Translations under genes and position numbers: made by a program | The notes under the pieces: generated by a model | The model's input: only the letters and a program-made list of their open reading frames with translations | The model's database searches: none | Told to the model about the DNA's origin: nothing | DNA from: a virus | Strand: one strand, 5' to 3' | IMG/VR virus record: IMGVR_UViG_3300032236_000318 | Location: 1 to 29,529 of that record | Length of the DNA stretch: 29,529 nucleotides | Shown here: positions 22,148 through 29,529 of the stretch, one piece after another | How positions within the stretch are numbered: position 1 is the stretch's first letter | How the letters are laid out: each line of letters starts with the position of its first letter

Positions 22148-22359
22148 AACTGGAACAACAAGTAAACGAAGTAAGGGAACTAACCGACAGACTAGGTGAC
22201 TTGCTCGATGGGAAAAGCATGAGCGTAATCATGCCTGTACTGTCACGCTTGTACGCACAATGCGCCTTAGACATGGGCATGACCAAGGAAGACTTTGTAG
22301 ATGTGAACTCTGCAATCTATTCACTCTTGTCTGATATGTCAGACGAAGTAGTCCACTAA
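22144..22359 (+). CDS. hypothetical helical protein (71 aa)
   Basis: A helical, mildly acidic protein (LEQQVNEVRELTDRLGDLLDG, later MTKEDFVDVNSAIYSLLSDM) overlapping the previous gene by ATGA. No family recognised. A palindrome-bearing leader separates it from the DUF3150-like gene. Confidence 0.6.
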   Translation: MKLEQQVNEVRELTDRLGDLLDGKSMSVIMPVLSRLYAQCALDMGMTKEDFVDVNSAIYSLLSDMSDEVVH

Positions 22360-22365
22360 ACAAAT

Positions 22366-22383
22366 TATCGTATCAACCCGAAA
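22366..22383 (+). repeat. leader palindrome, copy 5 (degenerate)
   Basis: TATCGTATCAACCCGAAA matches 15 of 18 positions. It belongs to a 26-base block (22365-22390), including the AAAGGAAATT ribosome binding site, that is repeated exactly at 23305-23330. Confidence 0.65.
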
Positions 22384-22394
22384 GGAAATTTAAA

Positions 22395-23303
22395 ATGAAC
22401 TTTGAACTATCACAACCCAAACAAGTTATCTCTTTATCTACGTCAGCTAGCATTGTCTCAGTAGAAGTCAATGTGTGGACTGCAACAAAGCAAGATCGTG
22501 CGATCTCGAACGAGGTCACGACCATGAAGAATGCAGATGCGGAGGCAGGCAAGTTCACCAAGAACTTGCTCTCAAGTTCACCCGAACACAAGGCGCTGAT
22601 GAACTATCGGCAAACAGTATATAACTGGCTTCAGCGTTCCACTTATGATTGGGCAGGTTCTAGCCGTTTGTTGCCATTGGTCAACCTTGAGAAGTTTATG
22701 AAAGATTTCGAGGCGCACGATAAAGAGTTTAATCGGTTGCTTGACGAGTTCATCTTAAAGTATCCACAGATTGTGAGCGACTCAGCTTTCAAGCAGGGAG
22801 ATATGTTTGATAGATCTCAGTATCCCGACGTCGATCAGGTGCGTTCTAAGTTCCGCATTAAGTTGTTTGTTACAACTGTGCCGACTAACGATTTCCGTTC
22901 AAACATTTCCTCGGTCATAGCCGATGATTTAAAGAACCACTATGAGCGTCAGGTGAGCGAGATCATTGATAACGTGATGGTCGATGCGAGCGAGCGATTC
23001 CTAGAGATTGCATCTCGCATAAGCAATGCTTGTACGGAAGTCACACCCGATGAGGACGGCAAGGTCAAGCGCAAGAAGATCTACGACACAACCATTACAC
23101 AAGCAAAGGAGTTATGCCAGACACTAAAGGATTTCAACTTAACAAACAATCAGGCATTGGAGGATGCCCGATCACAACTGGAGAACGCATTGCGTGATGT
23201 ATCCGTAGAGGATCTGCGTGAGAGTTCGTATGTTCGTAGTGTGGTCAAGAACGATGTGGACGACATACTGTCCAAGTTCGCACCACTCAAGTCTTTTAAT
23301 TAA
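22395..23303 (+). CDS. DUF3150-like partner of the MoxR/VWA pair
   Basis: The 302-residue helical protein has an early VNVWTATKQDRAISNEVT block, then FTKNLLSSSPEHKALMNYRQTVYNWLQRSTYDWAG, RLLPLVNLEKFMKDFEAHDKEFNRLLDEFILKYP and SKFRIKLFVTTVPTNDFRSN. I recall this block order from DUF3150-type proteins encoded with AAA+ ATPase and VWA genes in phages. It may be an adaptor or substrate of the ATPase. It ends 30 bases before the ATPase gene and is preceded by the same leader block, so the two may be regulated alike. Confidence 0.65.
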   Translation: MNFELSQPKQVISLSTSASIVSVEVNVWTATKQDRAISNEVTTMKNADAEAGKFTKNLLSSSPEHKALMNYRQTVYNWLQRSTYDWAGSSRLLPLVNLEKFMKDFEAHDKEFNRLLDEFILKYPQIVSDSAFKQGDMFDRSQYPDVDQVRSKFRIKLFVTTVPTNDFRSNISSVIADDLKNHYERQVSEIIDNVMVDASERFLEIASRISNACTEVTPDEDGKVKRKKIYDTTITQAKELCQTLKDFNLTNNQALEDARSQLENALRDVSVEDLRESSYVRSVVKNDVDDILSKFAPLKSFN

Positions 23304-23305
23304 TT

Positions 23306-23323
23306 TATCGTATCAACCCGAAA
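23306..23323 (+). repeat. leader palindrome, copy 6 (degenerate)
   Basis: Identical to copy 5 (TATCGTATCAACCCGAAA) and placed before the ATPase gene. The exact repeated block spans 23305-23330. Confidence 0.65.
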
Positions 23324-23333
23324 GGAAATTCAA

Positions 23334-24401
23334 ATGTCACAAATCAATTTTAATCTCACATTGTCAATCGACGAGACCAAAGACTTCATCAAAGTAATGG
23401 CAGATCAAGTTACACCTGTCGTGGTATCTGAGCCGGGGGTCGGCAAGTCAACCATACTGAAGACTCTTGAAGCTGAGATGGGAGACGAGTACGATTACAT
23501 CTATGTCGATTGTCCTGTTAAAGATATGATGGACGTTGCGGCGAGCATTCCCAACCATGATACCAAGTCTCTCGAATACTATGTGTCAGACTTGTTCAAG
23601 ATCAACAATGGTCGTAAGAAAGTCATCATGCTCGACGAGTTTATGAAAGCACCCAAACTCTTGCAGATCATCTTTACTAGATTAATGCTTGAGAGAACTG
23701 TCGGCGATGTGCCCCTGCCCGAAGGTTCGTTGTTGTTTGGTACAAGTAACAATGCAAGCGATGGTGTGGGTGACAATATGCTCGCTCACGCAGGCAATCG
23801 TGTAACGATCATCAACATGAGGAAACCCAATCACATGGAGTGGAATGTGTGGGCGACTAACAATGGGATTGCTAGACCGATCAGGGCATGGGCATCAATG
23901 AATACCAAGGCGTTCAAGTCTTACAAAGATCCCGATCAGAAAGACAATGAGTATATCTTTCAACCCTCATCTACTAGTAAGCAGTTTGTCTCACCTCGCA
24001 GTCTTGCTAAGGCATCTACTATCGTCAATCGTAGAGACAAGATCACAGAGAATGCTCTCATGGTTGGTCTTGCAGGTACTATCGGCGAGGCAGGCGCGAG
24101 ATCAATGTCTGCGTTCATTGCGCTAGAGGGCAAGCTGATGTCGTTCGCTGATGTGATGAAGAACTCATCAACTGTTAAAGTTCCTGATGATGTGTCTGCT
24201 CTTGTGATGATGATGTTCGAGGCGGTCGATAACATTCAGACTCAAGATGAGTTGAACACATACATGGAGTTCGTGAATCGTATTAAGAATGCAGAGATCC
24301 AGTCTATATTCTTTACGATGATTATGCACACTCGCCCCAAGATCGCTAGGTACAACGATGCGATCAACAAATGGGCGGTTAGTAACCACAAGTTAATGTG
24401 A
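23334..24401 (+). CDS. MoxR-type AAA+ ATPase
   Basis: The 355-residue protein has Walker A EPGVGKST (residues 33-40), Walker B VIMLDEF (97-103), a sensor-1 region LLFGTSNN (133-140) and a conserved arginine in AGNRVTII (156). A helical lid section (SPRSLAKAST) comes before the C-terminus. MoxR ATPases are remodelling machines that usually work with VWA-domain partners, and the next large gene encodes one. AAAGGAAATT precedes the ATG. It likely forms a hexameric ring and acts with its partner on an unknown target. Confidence 0.85.
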   Translation: MSQINFNLTLSIDETKDFIKVMADQVTPVVVSEPGVGKSTILKTLEAEMGDEYDYIYVDCPVKDMMDVAASIPNHDTKSLEYYVSDLFKINNGRKKVIMLDEFMKAPKLLQIIFTRLMLERTVGDVPLPEGSLLFGTSNNASDGVGDNMLAHAGNRVTIINMRKPNHMEWNVWATNNGIARPIRAWASMNTKAFKSYKDPDQKDNEYIFQPSSTSKQFVSPRSLAKASTIVNRRDKITENALMVGLAGTIGEAGARSMSAFIALEGKLMSFADVMKNSSTVKVPDDVSALVMMMFEAVDNIQTQDELNTYMEFVNRIKNAEIQSIFFTMIMHTRPKIARYNDAINKWAVSNHKLM

Positions 24402-24408
24402 GGTGAGA

Positions 24409-24510
24409 ATGTCTTACATAAAGTACAACCCTATTAGGTGCTACTTTGCGATAGTGTATTTGCTATCGTTTGTAGTGTTGATTCTAGATTTATTTGTTTG
24501 GAGAAGATAA
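24409..24510 (+). CDS. 33-aa single-pass membrane microprotein
   Basis: The frame MSYIKYNPIRCYFAIVYLLS then FVVLILDLFVWRR has a hydrophobic core of about 20 residues and positive ends. GAGGTGAGA precedes the ATG and its stop overlaps the VWA start as TAATG. It may anchor or regulate the AAA/VWA machine at the membrane, or only serve as a coupled leader. Confidence 0.5.
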   Translation: MSYIKYNPIRCYFAIVYLLSFVVLILDLFVWRR

Positions 24511-25712
24511 TGTTAACTCAAGAAGAAAGAGTAATGAAAGCGCACATCACAATGATGAAGCACCCTGAGACTGCGCTGTATTCGGGTGTGATGATGATGG
24601 GTACAACTGAGGTAGTCGATACACCTGTGACTGCGTACACCGATGGTGTAAACAAACGCTATGGCAGAGCATTCTTAGAGAAGGTCTGTAAGGATCAGCT
24701 TGAGGTCAATGGTCTAGTCTTGCATGAGAACTTGCACATCTCTCTACGTCACATGATCCACAATCGTGATTTGTTTGAAGAAGACAGATCTATTGCAAAT
24801 CAGGCGGCTGACTATGTGGTTAACTCTATCATCAATAACTTGAAAGATACAAGGCTAGCCAAACTGCCCGAAGGTGGGCTATACGATCCTAAGTTCAAGG
24901 ATATGTCCATGCGTGAGATCTATCGCATCTTGAAGGAAGAACAAGAGGAAGGCGATGGAGGCGGTGGAGGTGATGACCAAGGTAATGGATCGGGTTCACC
25001 CGATAAGAAGAATAAGGACTACGAGTTCGATGAGCATGACACAAGCGGTGGCATGACAACCGAAGAACTCAAGGAAGCTAACGAGCGTATCGATAGAGCG
25101 TTGCGTGAGGGTGCGTTGCTTGCAGGGAGATTGGGTGTTGATATTCCTAGAGAGATCACAGAGATACTCAAGCCTGTGGTTGATTGGAAAGAAGCTCTGC
25201 GTGACTTTGTGTCTGCATCATGCAAAGGTAAGGATGAGTACACATGGCGCAAATTCAATCGTAGGATGCTTGCTAACGATATGTATCTACCAACTGTGGA
25301 GAATGAAACAATTGGTGAGGTCATTGTCGCTATCGATACGTCAGGTTCTATCGGTCAGGATCAGATCAATGAGTTCGCTTCAGAACTGGTATCTATCTGT
25401 GAAGCCGTTGAGCCTGATGCGGTGCGGATTTTGTGGTGGGATACCCAAGTGCATGGGCAACAAGTGTTCACCGATAACTACGCAAACATTGGTGGAATGC
25501 TCAAGCCACAAGGCGGTGGTGGAACTAGAGTATCGTGTGTATCCGATTATATCAATAAGCACAAGCTGAAAGCTGAGTGTGTAATTGTATTCACAGATGG
25601 TTATCTTGAGAACAATGTGAAGTGGGAGATCAGCGATCCAACATTGTGGATGATTACGGATAACAAAAATTGGGAAGTTCCAAGCGGTAAGAAAGTTATA
25701 TTCAACAGATAA
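24510..25712 (+). CDS. DUF2201-like metallopeptidase-domain/VWA protein
   Basis: Starting at MLTQEERVMK (400 aa), the N-terminal domain has HENLH at 72-76 within GLVLHENLHISLRHMIHNRDLFEED and NQAADYVVNSII, matching the DUF2201 N-terminal (putative metallopeptidase) pattern. A Gly/Asp-rich linker (about 149-163) follows. The C-terminal VWA-like domain has a MIDAS motif DTSGS at 276-280, a GGGGT at 335-339 and FTDGY at 361-365. VWA proteins of this kind pair with MoxR ATPases. I start at 24510, which has GGAGAAGATA before it and a TAATG overlap; an earlier GTG at 24438 would cover most of the microprotein. Confidence 0.8.
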   Translation: MLTQEERVMKAHITMMKHPETALYSGVMMMGTTEVVDTPVTAYTDGVNKRYGRAFLEKVCKDQLEVNGLVLHENLHISLRHMIHNRDLFEEDRSIANQAADYVVNSIINNLKDTRLAKLPEGGLYDPKFKDMSMREIYRILKEEQEEGDGGGGGDDQGNGSGSPDKKNKDYEFDEHDTSGGMTTEELKEANERIDRALREGALLAGRLGVDIPREITEILKPVVDWKEALRDFVSASCKGKDEYTWRKFNRRMLANDMYLPTVENETIGEVIVAIDTSGSIGQDQINEFASELVSICEAVEPDAVRILWWDTQVHGQQVFTDNYANIGGMLKPQGGGGTRVSCVSDYINKHKLKAECVIVFTDGYLENNVKWEISDPTLWMITDNKNWEVPSGKKVIFNR

Positions 25713-25721
25713 GGAGAAGGT

Positions 25722-26648
25722 ATGTTCTACGATATAAGCAAAACAAATTATGAGACGCTGAAAAAGCGTTCACAAAAAATCAAACCATACAGGGGGAGTG
25801 ATGCGTTCCCTCTAGGTTTTAGAGAGTATTCAGACAGACACTTTCGTCCGTTGAAGAACGAGGAAGGCTTTGAGCTTTACTATGCAGATCGGCAGGTCAT
25901 AGATCAGACGATAAAGGCAGGGAATCTACAAATGGATAACGCTAGGTATTGGAGGAATCCGTTTGCGATTGTGCGTGCGGATAATTCGATAGAGTTTATT
26001 CGTGGCACAGGTGTGATGAGCGAGAACTTAATCTTGCAACAGATGCTCAGTAGTAATGTGTTTCATTCCAAACCGCATTGTGGCACGTTGATTAGAAGAA
26101 TCGTTGGGAATACAGATGGCAAGAGCGATACGTTCCAGTACATCATGCACCCGATGTTCAGAGGTCTGAGGCTTGATATGGATACTCTCAAGGCGGTTAC
26201 TCCGTATGAGATATACACTAAAAGAATTGTTCGGAACGAGGCGAAAGAATATCTAAAGCGGTTCGAGGATACCAAGAGCGTGGGCATGACAATGCTTAGA
26301 GCAATGCGAGCCGATGGTATCAACGAGTTGATACAGGATGTTCGTGGTGAATCGTATTCAAACTATCAGAAGAAGTTCTATGAATCGGTCGATAGTAATT
26401 ACTATCTCGACGCGTTGATGTGTTTCTTTCTACATGAGTCAAGCATATGGTGGGATATCACAGAAGACAATAAAGATAGATTCTTTCATAGGCTAGAGAA
26501 CGTGTTGGATAAAAAGTTCAATGACTATGTGCTCAAGAACTCTAACATAGGATTTCAACTGGTGAAGTTGGAGAGTGAAGAGCTGTTTCCTACTTGTAAG
26601 TGGGGATACAGTATTGTGTGTAATGGTGAAGAAGTTGTTCGTCTATAA
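25722..26648 (+). CDS. hypothetical protein downstream of VWA gene (308 aa)
   Basis: AAGGAGAAGGT precedes the ATG, 9 bases after the VWA gene, so co-transcription is likely. Recognisable pieces are KKRSQKIKPYRGSDAFPLGFREYSDRHF, YWRNPFAIVRADNSIEFIRGTG, and a region ending SSIWWDITEDNKDRFFHRLENVLDKK. The YRGSDAFPLG.R..S.R.F section may be a small core. I do not recognise a family. It may be a further component or the substrate of the ATPase system. Confidence 0.6.
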   Translation: MFYDISKTNYETLKKRSQKIKPYRGSDAFPLGFREYSDRHFRPLKNEEGFELYYADRQVIDQTIKAGNLQMDNARYWRNPFAIVRADNSIEFIRGTGVMSENLILQQMLSSNVFHSKPHCGTLIRRIVGNTDGKSDTFQYIMHPMFRGLRLDMDTLKAVTPYEIYTKRIVRNEAKEYLKRFEDTKSVGMTMLRAMRADGINELIQDVRGESYSNYQKKFYESVDSNYYLDALMCFFLHESSIWWDITEDNKDRFFHRLENVLDKKFNDYVLKNSNIGFQLVKLESEELFPTCKWGYSIVCNGEEVVRL

Positions 26649-26660
26649 GGAGAAATGCAA

Positions 26661-27608
26661 ATGGAAAAGTTTTTATCAAGCTATGGGTTTGCCAATAGTG
26701 CAATGAATGTAATTGAGAAACAAGGTGGATTGAAAGAGTTGGTGCATGAGTTCTGTACTGCGTTCAATGTTAAAGTTACACATAACGCTAGCAATAGTAT
26801 GGAAGATAGAGAAGGTATGTTGCTTAGAAAGTATGTGAATGTAGTGGACAACAATGGTTTTCCATTGGGTTCATTGCGTGTCGATAAGAACTACAACGGC
26901 GATAAAGTCTATGTATATGAGTGCGACACGATTGTCAACAAGGCTAAAGCAAGTGCTAACTCAAGTCAGAATGCTAGGGACTCAACAAAGATTAATGGTC
27001 TAATAAAATCTTTGAAGACTAACAACGAGTATCCACGGGCTGAGAGTACCTATAAACATTTCATACAAACAATGGGTTATGGATTCGGTACTCTTGATAG
27101 GGATCGTATGCAATCAAATATAAATATCAGTATGGAAACATTCATGGGTATGGCGCATCAAATCCTAGGACTTCCCTCTGAGAAATTTACTGTGGATAGG
27201 CAAGAACTACAAACGTATATCGATAACTATGAGAAAACAGAAGCTAAGAGGCAAGAAGGATTGAGTGTATCTAAAAGATTCGCTAAAGGTGTGACTGTCG
27301 TACGCCTACCCTCTGGTGGGTATAGAGGTAACAACGATGGGTTCTATATGATAGGCAAGGGGGCTTATGACTCTGTTCTAAACAAACCATTGATTACAGA
27401 ACCATTCGTTAGATACGATTCCATATCCGATAGTCCGTTAGCAGGGTTGGCAGTCATGTGTAAAACTTATACGAGTAAGGGTAATCATTACACGCTTGAT
27501 AATGATTTCGGAATATCCCGAAATGATACTTACATTGCTGACCTAGACATTGTTACTTGCTTTGGTAACAGTATTCACCTCTTGCTTATACCTGACAATG
27601 CAGAATAA
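26661..27608 (+). CDS. hypothetical protein (315 aa)
   Basis: I start at MEKFLSSYGFANS (ATG at 26661), where GGAG is 8 bases upstream; an ATG at 26655 is only 2 bases from it. The protein has an N-terminal LKELVHEFCTAFNVKVTHN region, a DRQELQTYIDNYEKTEAKRQEG helix, and a C-terminal beta-rich half (VVRLPSGGYRGNNDGFYMIG). No motif of known function. It follows the 308-aa gene in the same unit. Confidence 0.6.
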   Translation: MEKFLSSYGFANSAMNVIEKQGGLKELVHEFCTAFNVKVTHNASNSMEDREGMLLRKYVNVVDNNGFPLGSLRVDKNYNGDKVYVYECDTIVNKAKASANSSQNARDSTKINGLIKSLKTNNEYPRAESTYKHFIQTMGYGFGTLDRDRMQSNINISMETFMGMAHQILGLPSEKFTVDRQELQTYIDNYEKTEAKRQEGLSVSKRFAKGVTVVRLPSGGYRGNNDGFYMIGKGAYDSVLNKPLITEPFVRYDSISDSPLAGLAVMCKTYTSKGNHYTLDNDFGISRNDTYIADLDIVTCFGNSIHLLLIPDNAE

Positions 27609-28032
27609 GTATCCGCTACCCATACACCCTTCCCCTATAACACATTGGGCGGTTGGGGATTACATTCGTGTACCTATGGTTATCAATGACGATGAGTTTA
27701 TTCTATCGGTTGGCGACAACGATATAAGGATATACACAGATGAAACATTACCTGATTTCATCAAGTCATTGATGGCGATGATACACGTGTTTACCCCTAA
27801 CCTATTTAATTTTCTAGACGGCACAAATGTGTTTAGACCTTCCTCTGAGAAGTATTATGTCAATCAACATTCTATCTATGATAACAATATGGATAGAAGA
27901 TTAGACGAAATAGGCTGGCAATTGACTTCGCACTTTTATATGTTAATATTGACAACCAATCAATTCAATGAGGTAAAGAATGGCAACGCCCGAAAGGAAG
28001 ATAAAAAACAAAGCGACAACTGCCCTAGCTAG
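27598..28032 (+). CDS. hypothetical protein (144 aa)
   Basis: The start at 27598 (MQNKYPLPIHPSPITHW) overlaps the previous gene by 11 bases. It contains VGDYIRVPMVINDDEFILSVGDNDIRIYTDETLPDFIK and a C-terminal helix. The end overlaps the nuclease gene by 53 bases. No family recognised; the longer frame to 27550 is less likely. Confidence 0.5.
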   Translation: MQNKYPLPIHPSPITHWAVGDYIRVPMVINDDEFILSVGDNDIRIYTDETLPDFIKSLMAMIHVFTPNLFNFLDGTNVFRPSSEKYYVNQHSIYDNNMDRRLDEIGWQLTSHFYMLILTTNQFNEVKNGNARKEDKKQSDNCPS

Positions 28033-28297
28033 ACTAGGCGCATACTACACATTCCCTATGACAGGTGGATATGGAAGTTCGGGTGTACCCGATATTTTAT
28101 GTTGTTATAGGGGTGTGTTCATTGGGCTAGAGTGCAAAGCAAATGGAAACAAAACCACACGCTTACAAGATGCACATCTTGCAGAAATAAATTTGAACCA
28201 AGGTATTGCGTTTGTCGTTGATGAACACAATGTAGATAATCTTTATAACATTTTGAAGGAGAAGGTAGATGAACACATCAATGCTCAAAAGAGCTAG
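27980..28297 (+). CDS. VRR-NUC domain nuclease
   Basis: The 105-residue protein has the compact PD-(D/E)xK pattern of VRR-NUC proteins: SGVPDIL (Asp38), then YRGVFIGLECKANGNKTT with Glu51-x-Lys53, and a following Gln63 in RLQDAHLAEI. A basic N-terminus (MATPERKIKNK) and a final helix complete it. Phage VRR-NUC enzymes act as structure-specific or junction-resolving nucleases in replication and recombination. The ATG has GAGGTAA before it and overlaps the preceding gene by 53 bases. Confidence 0.8.
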   Translation: MATPERKIKNKATTALARLGAYYTFPMTGGYGSSGVPDILCCYRGVFIGLECKANGNKTTRLQDAHLAEINLNQGIAFVVDEHNVDNLYNILKEKVDEHINAQKS

Positions 28298-28451
28298 AAA
28301 GCTATGGTGCTTGGATTACATTCCATACCATCAACAACGTGCGAACATACGAGAGTGGGTTCGAGCGATAAGGGTGGTTGGAGATAACTGGCTTCTATTA
28401 GAGAACATTAAACGCAAGGACAAAGACTATGAACTCAACAGTAATACATAA
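28269..28451 (+). CDS. hypothetical basic protein (60 aa)
   Basis: AAGGAGAAGGTAG precedes the ATG, within the nuclease gene end. A basic, Trp-rich protein (KLWCLDYIPYHQQRANIREWVRAIRVVGDNWLLLENIKRK). No family recognised. Confidence 0.5.
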   Translation: MNTSMLKRARKLWCLDYIPYHQQRANIREWVRAIRVVGDNWLLLENIKRKDKDYELNSNT

Positions 28452-28461
28452 AGGGGAAACT

Positions 28462-28659
28462 ATGCACGCAACACTATCGTTTGCGTATCCTGAAGACGAA
28501 CTAAAATTAAAAGACGCGTTGAATGGAGAGAAGTACAGGAACGCATTAGAAGAGATACACGAACACATCAAAGCAATGTACAACGATAACAATAGTCCTG
28601 ATTTTGTTATTGTGTCTATCAGCACGATTATAAAAATTGCGTTCGAGGAGGTGTTATGA
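28462..28659 (+). CDS. small conserved phage protein (65 aa)
   Basis: I start at MHATLSFAYPEDELK because AAAGGGGAAAC lies directly before it. The ATLSF-PEDE opening followed by an ALNGEKYRNALEEIHEHIKAM helix recalls a small phage family without function. Its stop overlaps the next start as ATGA. Confidence 0.55.
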   Translation: MHATLSFAYPEDELKLKDALNGEKYRNALEEIHEHIKAMYNDNNSPDFVIVSISTIIKIAFEEVL

Positions 28660-28772
28660 CGGATACGTTTTATAACGTGATGGCATGGGTATTTATTCTA
28701 TTTGGTATGGTCGGCATGGCAACCATGATCGGCTTATGTTTTTGGTTAATCAATGAGGAGATGAACAAATGA
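28656..28772 (+). CDS. 38-aa single-pass membrane protein
   Basis: The frame MTDTFYNVMAWVFILFGMVG then MATMIGLCFWLINEEMNK has one long hydrophobic span and charged ends. It is linked by ATGA overlaps on both sides and has GAGGAGGTGTT before its ATG. Function unknown. Confidence 0.55.
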   Translation: MTDTFYNVMAWVFILFGMVGMATMIGLCFWLINEEMNK

Positions 28773-29053
28773 TTGCAATTAAGATGCACAAGAAAAGAGA
28801 GAAGATAGGCATGAGTCCCATAGCTGAGGTATTACTTGCTATGGTAATTGTCGAGAGTGATAAGGGTATAACCATAATGGGTTTACTCAATCATGCAATG
28901 AAGAACAAGCTAGGTTCGCCTGCGACTAATCATCGTGCGCTTGACTGGCTGAGAGCGAACAAGTTTGTAAAGACAGTATCTATTGATGGCAATCAACGTA
29001 CCAAATACTTAGCGCCATCTAAAAAAGGATTAACACACTTCAAGGGGTTGTAA
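28769..29053 (+). CDS. possible winged-helix protein (94 aa)
   Basis: SPIAEVLLAMVIVESDKGITIMGLLNHAM and NHRALDWLRANKFVKTVSIDGNQRTKYLAPSKKGLTHF suggest a helix-turn-helix with a wing, as in MarR/PadR-like or replication-initiator winged helices. Here L..A...N.G.T..GL and T..RALDWL are the helix cores, and QRTKYLAPSKKG the wing. A transcriptional or replication role is inferred. No ATP or catalytic motif. Confidence 0.5.
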   Translation: MIAIKMHKKREKIGMSPIAEVLLAMVIVESDKGITIMGLLNHAMKNKLGSPATNHRALDWLRANKFVKTVSIDGNQRTKYLAPSKKGLTHFKGL

Positions 29054-29223
29054 TGATGGACGACAAAGCAGTTGAAAAAGCATACAACATATTGGCTATG
29101 CATCATTCAGAGTTATTAAACATGAACGCAGAACTGCAAAGGCGTTTAGATGAGCGCCGTATATGGCCTCAGATTTGGTACAAGATCAAGCGTATGTTTA
29201 CAAGGAGAAAATGGAATGATTGA
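29053..29223 (+). CDS. 56-aa hypothetical protein
   Basis: A TAATG start follows the previous gene. The protein is helical with a basic, Trp-rich end (RRIWPQIWYKIKRMFTRRKWND), a possible amphipathic membrane-contacting helix. AAGGGG lies before the start. Confidence 0.5.
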   Translation: MMDDKAVEKAYNILAMHHSELLNMNAELQRRLDERRIWPQIWYKIKRMFTRRKWND

Positions 29224-29410
29224 ATTATCTTTTACTGATGTATTGTTTATTGTATGGGGCGGTATCGCAACTGGATTGGCTTGCCACTTCTATGCGAAAG
29301 AACGAGGTCACAATATGTTCGTGCGTTCGTTGATCCACAATAAAGAATTGAGAGATGACTTCTTTGTGAAGATGGATGAACACATTGCAGAAGAGGAGAG
29401 ACGAGCATGA
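29216..29410 (+). CDS. small membrane protein (64 aa)
   Basis: The start MIELSFTDVLFIVWGGIATGL has AAGGAGAAAATG before it. One N-terminal hydrophobic segment (about 5-22) is followed by a charged helical tail (KELRDDFFVKMDEHIAEEERRA). Function unknown. It overlaps the previous gene by 8 bases and the next by ATGA. Confidence 0.55.
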   Translation: MIELSFTDVLFIVWGGIATGLACHFYAKERGHNMFVRSLIHNKELRDDFFVKMDEHIAEEERRA

Positions 29411-29529
29411 GTTTAATAACTGAAGAAAAAATGTGGGATTCATGGGTGAAATCAGGCGGCGATATTTATTTGTATGCTGACTTGGTAGCAGAACATGAGC
29501 GTGAGGAATGCATCAAAATTGTTATGCAA
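29407..29529 (+). CDS. truncated plus-strand gene at right edge
   Basis: The ATG at 29407 overlaps the previous stop as ATGA and 41 codons stay open to the last base (MSLITEEKMWDSWVKSGG...). The gene continues outside the window and is not recognised. Confidence 0.5.
   Translation, partial: MSLITEEKMWDSWVKSGGDIYLYADLVAEHEREECIKIVMQ

Noticed and set aside
25105-25569. 154-codon plus-strand frame inside the VWA gene
   Set aside because: It is a shifted frame of a well-supported gene whose MIDAS motif lies in the other frame.

Overview
The window looks like part of a tailed double-stranded DNA phage genome, with two divergent gene blocks. The late block (minus strand, from about 17,906 down to 1) carries a small-terminase candidate, large terminase, an HExxH protein, a large portal, a GroES-like co-chaperonin, a scaffold-like protein, the major capsid protein, adaptor-type proteins and a repetitive tail-fibre-like protein. 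No tape measure, sheath or tail tube is visible, and there are two adaptor/connector-like proteins, so a short-tailed (podovirus-like) virion is the best guess. Many proteins resemble families I know from uncultured phages of lake bacteria. A freshwater betaproteobacterial host is plausible but is inference only. No integrase, repressor, DNA polymerase or endolysin is recognisable, so the genome continues beyond the window. The left end cuts a gene just after its start and the right end cuts another.

Late block (1-17,967, minus): a sigma70-like promoter at about 17,940-17,967 drives TerS, TerL, HExxH protein, portal, a 64-aa protein, co-chaperonin, scaffold-like protein, a 152-aa virion protein, a decoration-like protein and the capsid protein. 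A strong terminator follows the capsid gene (8,655-8,684). After a structured 5' leader come Ser/Thr/Gly-rich virion proteins, a possible holin, a run of small basic proteins sharing an RGDGIA-type C-terminal motif, the connector-type proteins, a duplicated virion protein pair and the fibre-like protein. Most genes touch or overlap by 1-8 bases, which suggests translational coupling.

Control regions: 17,907-18,286 is a divergent promoter region with a G-rich tract. From 18,201 to 21,600 there are four extended -10 promoters, three of them sharing the 10-mer GTGTAAAGTT. Each predicted transcript starts with a stem-loop. A palindromic element (TATCGGATCAATCCGATA and variants) occurs six times, mostly in leaders of plus-strand genes. 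The 905-base gene-free stretch 19,859-20,763 holds at least 16 TTCCAA/TTGGAA hexamers, a consensus DnaA box and an A+T-rich tract, and is a good candidate for a replication origin.

Early/middle block (18,287-29,529, plus): short genes of unknown function are followed by a MoxR-type AAA+ ATPase, a protein with a DUF2201-like HExxH domain plus a VWA domain, and a DUF3150-like partner. A 33-aa membrane microprotein lies between the ATPase and VWA genes, and two large unknown proteins follow. The block ends with a VRR-NUC nuclease, a possible winged-helix protein and several very small membrane proteins. The ATPase/VWA set is the most interesting undescribed protein machine here; the leader palindromes and the iteron region are the most interesting DNA signals.
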